Shown one piece after another: positions 9,180 to 17,888 of a stretch of DNA of 64,000 nt (position 1 is its first letter; every line of letters starts with the position of its first letter). The position numbers and the translations under genes are program-made. The notes under the pieces were generated by a model. The model saw only the letters and a program-made list of their open reading frames with translations, was not told the origin of the DNA and searched no databases. Source of the DNA: G963674685 sp963674685 (GTDB lineage: Bacteria; Lernaellota; Lernaellaia; JACKCT01); NCBI GenBank assembly GCA_963674685.2, contig CAXXWT010000007.1, forward strand, positions 1 to 64,000, written 5' to 3'.

Positions 9180-9812
9180 TTAGAGCCCGGCCGCTTTGGC
9201 CTTCGCGAAAAGTTGATCCATCAAATCCATGAATCTCGGGCATTTATGATAGACGATTTCCGGATCGAGTTTTTTGAATAATTCAGCGCCGTTTACAATC
9301 TCTTTGTAGTTTCGTTTCAACCGAGTCGAATAGAGTCTTTTTAATAACTTCTTTGGCGGCTCATCAAAATCCACCGTTTCTGGTTTTGAGCAACGCTTTT
9401 CTATTTGGCCCCGGATCGCATTGCTGAAAATCTCGGGATGACTCAGAAGCCAGGCTTCCAGTTCATGTACGGCGAATGACTGAATGTATCGGTCACGATG
9501 CTTTTTAGGAATTTCTTGAAAAAGAAAATTTTTTTGCCAGGTAATTTTTTTATCAACGGAGTCGATGTTTTTCGGGTAATTCGGGCCGTATAAATCAAGC
9601 AGGCCGACGACGGAAATGATTTCCTTCGCATCGGGCGCTTCAAGGTACTTCACGGCTTTGGCGGGGGCGTCTTTGATGAAATTCGCGTAGCCCTTCAGAT
9701 TCGCGGTTTTTATGGCGACCGGGGATTTCAATTTCGGATTGATCCATCTTCCGATAAATTCAGGCAGGCACTTCGCTTCCGTATCTCCTTCGACAAAGAG
9801 AACAAACTTCAA
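9180..9812 (-). CDS. DUF4276-type TOPRIM-like protein, partner of AAA ATPase
   Basis: 210 residues. The N-terminal FVLFVEGDTEAK carries a TOPRIM-type catalytic Glu, and VVGLLDLYGPNYP supplies the acidic residues usually found after strand 3. This pattern fits DUF4276, a family believed to be the nuclease-like partner of a RecF/OLD-type ATPase. The rest (HELEAWLLSHPEIF, a family-typical HxxEAW motif) also agrees. Translation starts at TTG, whose TTGA overlaps the TGA of the ATPase, implying coupling. The family is known mainly from phage-defence-like gene pairs; a defence role here is inferred from that pairing. The terminator at 9133-9163 lies directly behind it. Confidence 0.75.
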   Translation of the reverse strand: MKFVLFVEGDTEAKCLPEFIGRWINPKLKSPVAIKTANLKGYANFIKDAPAKAVKYLEAPDAKEIISVVGLLDLYGPNYPKNIDSVDKKITWQKNFLFQEIPKKHRDRYIQSFAVHELEAWLLSHPEIFSNAIRGQIEKRCSKPETVDFDEPPKKLLKRLYSTRLKRNYKEIVNGAELFKKLDPEIVYHKCPRFMDLMDQLFAKAKAAGL

Positions 9813-11035
9813 TCCATCTGCTCCAATTCACCGGAGGAAAACAAGGAACCCAGGGAATAATCCTTGATCCAGTATTCAAGGTCCGCCTTGCGGAGGTTTC
9901 TGATCGTCGTGGCGCCGTCTTCCCACCCGAAGACCGAAGTCGTCGGCTGCGTGTCCCGAAAAGCATCGAGGAATTGAGGCGAGTGCGTGGTGAAAACAAC
10001 TTGCGTCCTCGTCGCGGCTTCGGTTGCGTATTCGGCGATGATGGGCAGCATGGATGGGTGGAGGCCGAGTTCCGGCTCGTCGATGGCGACAAGAGGGCTG
10101 GGATCGGGATTGGCCAGTACGGTCAATAAAAAAAGAAACTTCAATGTTCCGTCGGAAAGATCATAGATGCTTTGATGTTGTTTCAAAGATTTCCATCGGA
10201 CGACGAGGCTTCTTCTTTGACTGATAATTTCCGGAAAATCCAGCGAATCATATTCGTCCCCGAACGCGGCGCTCATGGCGTTATCGATGCTTTCGCGAAA
10301 ATCATCGCGGCCGTTATAAAGCGTGTGTAAAACGGAGATGAGATTGCCCGCGTCGCTTTCGACAACTTTTTCTTCTCTGGTGACGGCGGGCAGACGAACG
10401 GGCGAACGAGTTCCGAAATTTACATCCTGGTATACGGACCACTTTTCCAGTTGTCTGGCGAAATAAAAAACATCCGGATAATCGTGCACTCTTTTTGCAA
10501 AAATAGGCAGCAGACATTCTAAGTGGTCAAGTTCGCCTTCGGGAAGACGAAGCGGTATCGCCGCCTTTTTTTTCCCATTTCCCACTGGCGATAATTGTTC
10601 TTGGTTATTTGTCACTTTTTCTAATAAGGATAAAGGTTTGGAGCCGTCAGTAAGTACTAATTGTAATTGATTAAGGTATTCCAATTTCTCGTGTTGGATT
10701 CTATAGTTTCCGTCTTCTGGTCCAATATCAACGGAATACCAATATTTTGCATGCCCGTTCGTGCATTTTACATCTTCACCATATGTTTGAATTTTCACCT
10801 GAATCGGATCGGCGCTTTCATTCCAAAGCAGTGGACGAAATCCCCCGGACTTTTTAACCGTATCCCAAAGTTTTTTTTGTGCTGAAAGAGAAATCAGATT
10901 CAGCAGGATCAGCAGATTTGATTTTCCCGATCCGTTCGGGCCGATGAGGACGTTCAGATCGCCCGGTTCCCATACAACGTGCTTCAAAGACTTGAAGCCG
11001 CTGATTTCGAGGCGAGTGATTTTCATGCCTGCCAT
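9809..11035 (-). CDS. AAA family ATPase (RecF/OLD-like), defence candidate
   Basis: 408 residues of an ABC-like AAA_21/OLD-type ATPase. N-terminal MKITRLEISGFKSLKHV is followed by Walker A (GPNGSGKSN), a long variable insert of about 230 residues, the LSDGT signature, Walker B with catalytic Glu (VAIDEPELGLHP), and a His switch (TTHSPQFLD). OLD-family ATPases of this kind act with TOPRIM nucleases in systems such as Gabija, PARIS and retron-linked modules; here the TOPRIM part is the separate DUF4276 gene, which overlaps by 4 bases. The gene begins only 9 bases after the pilT-like stop with AGGAC upstream, so it is read as the tail of a recA-pilT transcript. Somewhat less GC-rich in its middle than its neighbours, which fits acquisition. 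Confidence 0.85.
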   Translation of the reverse strand: MAGMKITRLEISGFKSLKHVVWEPGDLNVLIGPNGSGKSNLLILLNLISLSAQKKLWDTVKKSGGFRPLLWNESADPIQVKIQTYGEDVKCTNGHAKYWYSVDIGPEDGNYRIQHEKLEYLNQLQLVLTDGSKPLSLLEKVTNNQEQLSPVGNGKKKAAIPLRLPEGELDHLECLLPIFAKRVHDYPDVFYFARQLEKWSVYQDVNFGTRSPVRLPAVTREEKVVESDAGNLISVLHTLYNGRDDFRESIDNAMSAAFGDEYDSLDFPEIISQRRSLVVRWKSLKQHQSIYDLSDGTLKFLFLLTVLANPDPSPLVAIDEPELGLHPSMLPIIAEYATEAATRTQVVFTTHSPQFLDAFRDTQPTTSVFGWEDGATTIRNLRKADLEYWIKDYSLGSLFSSGELEQMD

Positions 11036-11044
11036 AGGCTCGTC

Positions 11045-12334
11045 CTATTTTTTTTCGATGCGCTCGATGACCATTTCCTTGCCTTGATCGGCCCCGGAGT
11101 TTTGCTGGGGTCTGGGAGCGCCGGGGGACATGCGCTGCGCCGGAGCGGGTTTTTTCGGCGGCGCGCCGGCGGGTCCTTTCGCCATGGGCTTTTTGCGGTG
11201 GAATTCCGCCATTTCCGTATCGCCGGTGGAAGAAACGCCCTTGAACTTCAGCGAGAAGTCGATGGGGTTGGAGCAATTTTCCAGGGCTTCCTGATAGGCC
11301 ACTTTCTTTTCCATCACGAGCTTCATGAGGCTCATGTCGAACGTCTGCATTCCGTAGCTCGAGTAACCTTGAGCCATGGCGTCGCGAATCTCGGGAGTTC
11401 GTCGCGCATCCTTGATGAGTTCGCTGATGTGCGAGGTCTGGATCATGATTTCCACGGCGGGGATGCGTCCCGGCCTGTCGCTTCGTTTGATCAGGCGCTG
11501 GCACATGATGGCTTTGATGGATGTGGCGAGCTGGTCGCGAATCTGTTGCGCCTGCGCGCCTTCGAAAAACGACAGGATGCGGCCGATGGTTTCCATGACG
11601 TCCGTAGTGTGCAGGGTGCCCAGAACCATATGTCCTGTTTCCGCGGCCATCAGGGCCGTTTTGATCGTTTCCTCGTCGCGCAGCTCGCCGACGAGAATGA
11701 CGTCCGGATCCTGGCGCATGGCGCCGCGAATGGCCGACAGAAAGCCTTTGGTGTCCAGGCCGACTTCGCGCTGGGCGACGATGCTTTTCTTGTCCTTGAT
11801 CAGGTACTCGATGGGGTCTTCGATGGTGATGATGTGAGCCGGGCGCGTGGTGTTGATATAGTCCACGACGGCGGCCAGCGTGGTGGATTTTCCGGATCCC
11901 GTGGCCCCCGTCACCAGAGTCAGGCCGCGTCTTTCGTTGGCGATCTTTTCTATGACGGCGGGCAGATAGAGTTCGCGGATCGTTTTGACTTCCGTGGAAA
12001 TGGCGCGCAGGGCGATGGAGATGCTGCCGCGCTGGCGGAAAATGTTGGAGCGGAAGCGGCCGACGCCGGGCACGGAATACGCCAGGTCCACCTCGAAGTT
12101 GTTCTGAAAATGTTCCACCTGTTTGGGCGTCATCATGTCCCGGGCGAAAGCGTTGACGTCCTGGGAGGTCATCTTTTCAAAACCGTCCACCTCCAGAAGC
12201 TGTCCGTTGACGCGCACGACCGGCGCCTTGCCGGGTTTGATATGAATGTCCGAAGCCTTGGCGTCTTTCGCCAGCTTCAGCAGCTTGTGAAGCGTCTCGA
12301 TCTGCGGTGAAAGGTTTTGCGAATCGGAGATCAT
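11045..12334 (-). CDS. pilT: Type IV pilus retraction ATPase PilT-like
   Basis: 429 residues, a hexameric secretion-type ATPase that powers pilus disassembly (PilT/PilU group). Seen in order: ASDIHIKPG N-terminal domain, VDLAYSVPGVGRFRSNIF, Walker A GATGSGKST near residue 145, Asp box (IITIEDPIEYL), Walker B (RQDPDVILVGELRD), His box (TGHMVLGTLHT) and the AIRxGMxxx-type KAIMCQRLIKR end. The C-terminal about 60 residues after position 365 are an extra Pro/Ala/Lys-rich tail (PAGAPPKKPAPAQRM) not in canonical PilT, probably disordered. A stop-to-start gap of 19 bases separates it from recA upstream. No pilin or other pilus gene is nearby. Confidence 0.92.
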   Translation of the reverse strand: MISDSQNLSPQIETLHKLLKLAKDAKASDIHIKPGKAPVVRVNGQLLEVDGFEKMTSQDVNAFARDMMTPKQVEHFQNNFEVDLAYSVPGVGRFRSNIFRQRGSISIALRAISTEVKTIRELYLPAVIEKIANERRGLTLVTGATGSGKSTTLAAVVDYINTTRPAHIITIEDPIEYLIKDKKSIVAQREVGLDTKGFLSAIRGAMRQDPDVILVGELRDEETIKTALMAAETGHMVLGTLHTTDVMETIGRILSFFEGAQAQQIRDQLATSIKAIMCQRLIKRSDRPGRIPAVEIMIQTSHISELIKDARRTPEIRDAMAQGYSSYGMQTFDMSLMKLVMEKKVAYQEALENCSNPIDFSLKFKGVSSTGDTEMAEFHRKKPMAKGPAGAPPKKPAPAQRMSPGAPRPQQNSGADQGKEMVIERIEKK

Positions 12335-12353
12335 GACCTTCTACCCCCCCTGC

Positions 12354-13457
12354 TTATGGTTCCTCTGTCGTTTCGACCGTTTCGGCCGTTTCATTCGAGG
12401 TCAGTCCATAGGCGTCAAGAATCTTTGCAGCGACTTCCTGCGCGACGTCCGGGTTGTCTTTCAGAAAACTTCGGGCGTTTTCCCGTCCCTGACCGATGCG
12501 CATGTCTCCGTATGAGTACCACGAACCGGTTTTATCGATCACGCCCTTGATTTCCCCCATGTCGAGCAGTTCCCCTTCATAACTTATGCCTTGCCCGTAT
12601 ATCATATCGAATTCCGCTTCCTTGAACGGCGGCGCGACCTTGTTTTTCACGACCTTGACGCGCGTCCGGCCGCCGATGACGTCGGTGGCGGTTTTGATCT
12701 GCCCGATTCGGCGGATATCCAGCCTGACCGAGGAATAAAACTTCAGGGCGTTTCCGCCGGACGTGGTTTCGGGGTTGCCGAACATCACGCCGATTTTCAT
12801 TCTGATCTGGTTGATGAATATCAGGATCGTCCGGCTTCGGCTGATGGCGGCGGTGAGCTTGCGCAGGGCCTGGCTCATCAGCCGGGCCTGCAGTCCCACG
12901 TGCGTGTCGCCCATTTCGCCCTGAATTTCCGCGTTGGGCGTCAGGGCCGCCACCGAATCCACGACGACCACGTCCACGGCGTTGGAGCGAATCAGCACCT
13001 CGGCGATCTCCAGAGCCTGCTCGCCGTTGTCCGGCTGGGACAAAAGCAGCTCTTCGGTTTTGACGCCCAGCTTGCGGGCATAGCTGACGTCCAGGGCGTG
13101 CTCCGCATCCACGAAGGCGGCGATTCCGCCCAATTTTTGCGCATTGGCGGAAATGGTTAGGGCCAAAGTCGTTTTGCCGCTGGATTCCGGGCCGTATATT
13201 TCGATCACGCGCCCCCGGGGCACTCCGCCGACTCCCAGGGCTATGTCCAATCCCAGGGAGCCCGTCGGAACAGTCGGTATCTTTACATCGACGCTTCCAT
13301 CCCCGAGACGCATGATGGCGCCTTTGCCGTACATGCGTTCGATTTGCGTGACCGCCGCGTCCAGAGCCTTGGTTTGCTCGTTTTTATCTTTCGGGGCGTT
13401 TCCGACGGTTTTTTGCTCGCCGCCGGATTTTTTTGATCTGCCATGTGCGCTTGCCAT
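12354..13457 (-). CDS. recA: Recombinase RecA
   Basis: About 367 residues. RecA forms filaments on single-stranded DNA for homologous recombination and SOS induction. Walker A GPESSGKTT, VDAEHALD, VVVVDSVAALTPNAEI with the MSQALRKLT region, and the L2 loop segment FINQIRMKIGVMFGNPETTSGGNALKFY are all intact. The N-terminal extension (SKKSGGEQKTVGNAPKDKNEQ) is longer than usual and likely flexible. The start at 13457 is preferred because GGGAG lies 6 bases upstream; an ATG at 13472 lacks one. I could not find a clear LexA box in the 150 bases upstream. Confidence 0.97.
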   Translation of the reverse strand: MASAHGRSKKSGGEQKTVGNAPKDKNEQTKALDAAVTQIERMYGKGAIMRLGDGSVDVKIPTVPTGSLGLDIALGVGGVPRGRVIEIYGPESSGKTTLALTISANAQKLGGIAAFVDAEHALDVSYARKLGVKTEELLLSQPDNGEQALEIAEVLIRSNAVDVVVVDSVAALTPNAEIQGEMGDTHVGLQARLMSQALRKLTAAISRSRTILIFINQIRMKIGVMFGNPETTSGGNALKFYSSVRLDIRRIGQIKTATDVIGGRTRVKVVKNKVAPPFKEAEFDMIYGQGISYEGELLDMGEIKGVIDKTGSWYSYGDMRIGQGRENARSFLKDNPDVAQEVAAKILDAYGLTSNETAETVETTEEP

Positions 13458-13609
13458 ATTGTCTCCCACCAATCAATTGCCAAGGGATGGAATGTAATCG
13501 AAGGCCCGGACAATCTACCAAAGAAAGATGGTCTTCGCTAGTGATGATCCGAGGCCGGTCGTCAAATATATCGCTTGATTTGTCTTTTCAAAAAGTTGCG
13601 GCGATCAAG

Positions 13610-15307
13610 TCACTGGATATAACCAAGGGCGCGAAGGCGGTTCTTTTCTTCGATGGTCAGGGTTTTCGCCGGGACGTTCGGCATGTAATAGGGCGCCTGC
13701 CCGTACGTGGCGACAGGTTTCATTTTGAGGCCGGGCAGGGCTTTTTTTGTAAAAGCCTCGGCGAGCGGTTTTCCGTCCAGATCTTCGGCCAGGGGTACGT
13801 TGATGTAAGCGTAAATGGTCGGGGCGACGTCCTGGACGCCGGCGCCTTCGAGTTTAACGCCTTTTTTCACGCCGGGGCCGTTCAAAATGATCACGCCGTC
13901 GTCGCCGAAGCGGTGCGTGCCGGTCTGAAAACCGAAGAGAAACATTTCGCCGCTCAGAAAAGGGATTTTCTGCCAGTTTTTGATCAGCTCGTTACTGGCG
14001 CCGAATCGGGTTTTCGATTTGAGTTTGAATACCTGCATGTCGTTGATGCGGATGTCGGCGACGGCGTCATATGAACGCTTGGCGGCTCTTTCGGCGTCCG
14101 GGCCGCTGAAAGTGAATTGCAGCGGAGTAAACTCGACGGTGATGTTTTCATCGGTTTCGGCGATATGCCCCTGCTCATCCTGACGGACTTCGGCGTTCAT
14201 GCCCTGAACCGGCCAATTTTTGCCCGGGCTCAGGTCGGCGGGCAATCCCATCAACGAATATAACTCCGGCTGTGGGATAAAATAAAAGATCACGGAATCC
14301 AGGGCGCGCATGCCGTGGTCGGAACAAATGACAATAAGGGCCTCCGGGAACTGTGCGCGAACCTCGCCGATATGACTGTCCAATTCCCCATATACGGCGG
14401 CGGTAATCTCCCTTCCCATTTCAATTCTTTTTGCCGTTGCGCCGGATGATTTCATATTGTCGAGCCACATTTGATAAAAACCGAATTCGTAATGGCCGAC
14501 TTCATCCGGACTCTGGAAATGCGAAATGAACAGGTCGCCGGAATTTTTTTGCAGGGTGCTAAGCCACTCATAGGCTTCATGCATCTGGCCGCTCAGATCC
14601 TTATACGGAATCTCCTGGACGCCGTGAAAAAACAGCGGCGTATGAATCCTGTTGAATTTCTTCAAGACGCTTAACAAAGCCGGATTCAAATCCTCACGGG
14701 TTTGTTCACTGTCCGGCAATGCATAGGAATTGCAGGAATGGATTTCACCCGATTTAAAGTAGAAATTCGCGACGCAGGATTTCAGGCTGTAATTATCGAG
14801 GACTTCCCAAAGTCTCGGGTATTTGACGTGTTCCAGGTTAAATTCAAAAGAGCTTCCCATGCCGCCGGGGCAGATTCCGTGTTTTTGGCACAGAACCCCC
14901 GTGGCGATGGTCGTCCAGGTGACCGGACTGTCGGCGAAATCGGTTTTCAATACCCCGGAAGCGCCGCCGTCGATCAACTGCTTGAAATTCGGCAGGCGTC
15001 CCGCGGCCGTCAGATCATTCAGAACTCTCCATTCCAAACCATCCAGAGCGAGCAGAATCACACGCCAGTCGGGCTTTGATGTTTCCGCGGGATTCTTGCC
15101 GGCGGATAAATCGGGTTCGCCAATCCCCGGCGCAAATGGATGATCGAATGGCCGATCCGGGGAATTCAATGGAGCGATGTCGCCGTAACCGTCAGGATTT
15201 TGAGGTATCGCGTCATTAACGCAACCATTATAAAACAGCGATGATATGAGGAGAAACAGGATCGTTTTGATGAAACCTGATGTTTTATTTTCATTGGAGA
15301 ACCGCAT
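13610..15307 (-). CDS. Alkaline phosphatase-fold phosphodiesterase lipoprotein (copy 1)
   Basis: About 566 residues of the type I phosphodiesterase/nucleotide pyrophosphatase family (alkaline phosphatase superfamily). Metal and nucleophile residues appear in the expected order: ALDGLEW (Asp), DSPVTWTTIATG (nucleophile Thr), HFQSPDEVGHYEFG (Asp/His), CSDHGM (Asp-His), and a C-terminal APTIYAYINVPL segment. The N-terminus has a hydrophobic leader ending in NGC, a plausible if imperfect lipobox, then a Pro/Asp-rich linker. The start at 15307 matches the signal peptide; longer in-frame starts at 15415 and 15373 (ATG) would place about 36 extra charged residues before it. Its closest relative is the next gene at 15472. 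The substrate (sugar-phosphate, glycan or nucleotide) is unknown. Confidence 0.8.
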   Translation of the reverse strand: MRFSNENKTSGFIKTILFLLISSLFYNGCVNDAIPQNPDGYGDIAPLNSPDRPFDHPFAPGIGEPDLSAGKNPAETSKPDWRVILLALDGLEWRVLNDLTAAGRLPNFKQLIDGGASGVLKTDFADSPVTWTTIATGVLCQKHGICPGGMGSSFEFNLEHVKYPRLWEVLDNYSLKSCVANFYFKSGEIHSCNSYALPDSEQTREDLNPALLSVLKKFNRIHTPLFFHGVQEIPYKDLSGQMHEAYEWLSTLQKNSGDLFISHFQSPDEVGHYEFGFYQMWLDNMKSSGATAKRIEMGREITAAVYGELDSHIGEVRAQFPEALIVICSDHGMRALDSVIFYFIPQPELYSLMGLPADLSPGKNWPVQGMNAEVRQDEQGHIAETDENITVEFTPLQFTFSGPDAERAAKRSYDAVADIRINDMQVFKLKSKTRFGASNELIKNWQKIPFLSGEMFLFGFQTGTHRFGDDGVIILNGPGVKKGVKLEGAGVQDVAPTIYAYINVPLAEDLDGKPLAEAFTKKALPGLKMKPVATYGQAPYYMPNVPAKTLTIEEKNRLRALGYIQ

Positions 15308-15471
15308 TTGCACATTTCCAAAATCAATTTGGAAAATCCTGTCGCGACGCCGGAATGGCTTGCGAGTATGCATAGTGATATCCCCCATTTCAGAGTGGGG
15401 GTTATTCTTGATCAAATGTCAATTGTTTTTTGAATGTCGTGTAGGAAAATATGCCTAGGAGGCCCGTTTTC

Positions 15472-17190
15472 TCAAAGATAACCCAAAGAACGGAGTCGAT
15501 TTTTTTCTTCCGGCGTCAATTCGTGCAAAGGCCCGCCGGGGCTGTAATTCGGAGCCACGCCATAAGTGGCGATGCGGGCTTTTTTCAGACCGGGAAGCGA
15601 GGAGTTATTGAAGGCGTCCGCGAGCGCCTTGCCGTCCAGGTCTTTTGCGAGGGGAATATTCAGGTAAGCGTAGATGGTGGGAGCGACATCCTCCACGGAG
15701 GCGCCTTGAAGCCGGGCTCCCTTTTTCACGCCGGGGCCGCTGAAAATGATGACGCCGTCGTCGCCCGGCTCATGCTGTCCGGTTAAAAAGCCGAACATAA
15801 TAAAGTTGTCGCTGACGTTGGGCAATTGCTGCCATTTTTCGGTCAACTCCATGTTGAAGCCGATTTTGGTCTTCGAGATCATTTTGAATATCGGAATCCC
15901 GCTCATTTTCACTTTGCCGGTTCGGTCGAAGGCCTTTTGCGCCGCGGCCTGGGCGCCGGGGCCGTCAAACTCGATAATAGGAGTTCTCAGGGAAAGACCG
16001 ACATCGCTGTCCGTTTTCAAAAGCGTTTCAACATCCTTTACCAGGACGGCGCTATGAGCGCCCTTGATTTGCTTTTTTGTTCCGATATCCAGTGACGGCG
16101 GCAACCCCAGCAGTTCATACAGATCGGGCTGAAGAATCAAATACATTTTCAGAGGATTCAAGGCATGCATTCCATGATCGGAGCATATGACGATAAGAGA
16201 ATCGGGAAACTCGCGTCGAATCTTTCCTATTTTACGATCCATGTCGTTATAAACGGCTAAAACAATTTCCCGTCCCATTTCGGCTCGTTTCTTCATGGTT
16301 TCCGAAACTTTTCTTTGATCCAAAAGCAATCGGTGAAAACCCCATTCATAATGGCCCACTTCGTCGGTGCTTTGAAAATGGGAGATGAATAAATCGCCGT
16401 AATAATTAAACAGGGCATGGAACCGCTCAAGACCATTGAACATCTGAAAACTCAGATCGCTGTAAGGAATCCGCGGCGCGCCGTTAAGTTCGACGGTTTT
16501 ATCGGGCGCCCCGTACTTTTTCAGAACCTTTGAGACGTCCGGATTGACTTCATTGATTCCGAATTCAAAGGAAGGTTCCCTCCCGGTCAGGCAAGGCGGA
16601 TATTTTTTGCCGATGAAGTAGTATTCGGCCACGTACTCCTGAAGCGCGAATTTCTCGGCCACTTCCCACAACCTGGGATACTTTATGCTTTGCAACTTCT
16701 GCTCGAAAGAGATTCCCTCATTGCTGTCGGGGCAAAGTCCGTGTTTTTCACAACGAACGCCCGTGGCGATCGTCGTCCAGGTAATCGGGCTGTCGGCGAA
16801 ATCCGTTTTCAACAGTCCGTAAGCGCCTTCATCGATCAGGCGCTTGAAGTTGGGAAGGCGGCCGGATGCGATAAGATCATCCAGGGCTTTGGATTCCAGG
16901 CCGTCGATCCCGAGCATGATCACGCGCCAACCCGATTTGCCGTCTTTCGCCAGATAGCGCCTGAATTCAGGATTTTTCGGAAACAGGACATCTTCCGGCG
17001 CCGTGTCGTCGTCGGGCGCATTGTCGGCTTCGGGATTGATGATGTCATTGGGATTGCTTCCGGCATCGAATTTTTGCGCCGGTGAGTTTTGATTCACCGG
17101 CGCTTCGGCGGGGCGTGTGGCCCGGCCGCATCCGGCGACGAGCAGAATCATCAGAATCCAGGCAATCCCGTATTTGATTTTCGCGGTCAT
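15472..17190 (-). CDS. Alkaline phosphatase-fold phosphodiesterase lipoprotein (copy 2)
   Basis: 572 residues, clear tandem paralogue of the gene at 13610, sharing the segments VLLALDGLEWRVLxDL-like LGIDGLESKALDDL, DSPITWTTIATGV, SHFQSTDEVGHYEWGFH and ICSDHGMHALNP. It has a good lipobox (LVAGC) with a short N-terminal leader. Both end in a conserved LRSLGY(L/I) motif at the C-terminus, as do homologous multi-gene families. Both copies retain all catalytic residues, so both are probably active. The pair is 164 bases apart and may have arisen by tandem duplication. The 5' neighbour is the GNAT gene on the same strand. Confidence 0.85.
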   Translation of the reverse strand: MTAKIKYGIAWILMILLVAGCGRATRPAEAPVNQNSPAQKFDAGSNPNDIINPEADNAPDDDTAPEDVLFPKNPEFRRYLAKDGKSGWRVIMLGIDGLESKALDDLIASGRLPNFKRLIDEGAYGLLKTDFADSPITWTTIATGVRCEKHGLCPDSNEGISFEQKLQSIKYPRLWEVAEKFALQEYVAEYYFIGKKYPPCLTGREPSFEFGINEVNPDVSKVLKKYGAPDKTVELNGAPRIPYSDLSFQMFNGLERFHALFNYYGDLFISHFQSTDEVGHYEWGFHRLLLDQRKVSETMKKRAEMGREIVLAVYNDMDRKIGKIRREFPDSLIVICSDHGMHALNPLKMYLILQPDLYELLGLPPSLDIGTKKQIKGAHSAVLVKDVETLLKTDSDVGLSLRTPIIEFDGPGAQAAAQKAFDRTGKVKMSGIPIFKMISKTKIGFNMELTEKWQQLPNVSDNFIMFGFLTGQHEPGDDGVIIFSGPGVKKGARLQGASVEDVAPTIYAYLNIPLAKDLDGKALADAFNNSSLPGLKKARIATYGVAPNYSPGGPLHELTPEEKNRLRSLGYL

Positions 17191-17227
17191 ATTTTTCCTC
17201 GCGGGACCGGGCCGTAGAAAACCCGCG

Positions 17228-17731
17228 TTATCCGCCTGCGTGGCTGAATCCTTTGAAGCTCATGGATTTTTTTTGCGTTTGATAACCCATGGCCCGCCAA
17301 AACTTTTCCGAGACTTTGTTGGCCAAAACCACGTTGACGAAAACTTCGTCGGCCAGATGATTATTCAAATATTCGTGAGAGCGGTCCACGAGATTTCCGG
17401 CGATGCCCCTTCGCCTGTAATTTTTGTCCACGTAGATGTTCTCGATGACGCCCAGGTTCTGCTGATCGAAAACGGCGCTGGGCCGCGTGACGTAGATATT
17501 GCAAAAAGCCGCCACGATGCCGTCGGCGCGGGCGACGAGGATGGCGGCGGTGGAATTCTCGAAATAACCCCGGAAATAAATTTCCTGCCGGCGTCTGGCG
17601 TCCGGGGAAAGCTTGTAGCGCTCATTGTATTGCGCCGTCAGACGCATGAGCTTCTCCCAGAGATCCAGCACCCTGGGAAGGTCGTGCATGGTGGCGTGCT
17701 CAATGGAATAATCGATGATCGCCGCTTCCAT
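17228..17731 (-). CDS. GNAT family N-acetyltransferase
   Basis: About 167 residues. It has the GNAT fold with the acetyl-CoA-binding signature VIENIYVDKNYRRRGIAGNLVDRSHEYL (R-R-x-G-I-A core) and the C-terminal F-RAMGYQ strand. It may acetylate a small molecule or protein; the target is unknown. Start chosen at 17731, with GGGGGG just upstream; the longer frame extends 65 codons into a region without coding character. It lies between the membrane glycosyltransferase and the phosphodiesterase pair on the same strand. Confidence 0.85.
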   Translation of the reverse strand: MEAAIIDYSIEHATMHDLPRVLDLWEKLMRLTAQYNERYKLSPDARRRQEIYFRGYFENSTAAILVARADGIVAAFCNIYVTRPSAVFDQQNLGVIENIYVDKNYRRRGIAGNLVDRSHEYLNNHLADEVFVNVVLANKVSEKFWRAMGYQTQKKSMSFKGFSHAGG

Positions 17732-17888
17732 GATCCCCCCGGTTTCGATCCTAAAATTCCACGCTCCATGTATGACGATGGAAATTTGCTCGGCGAATGT
17801 CAAGATGCAAAGAAATAACCGATAAGGCGGATCACGGTTTACGGGACTTTTATTTTGGCCCGGCAGGGAATTTTCATGGAACGCTTTC

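Noticed and set aside
13458..13609. SOS box in front of recA
   Set aside because: I searched by eye for LexA-type palindromes and found none convincing; a TTGACG-like -35 near 13577 has no good -10.
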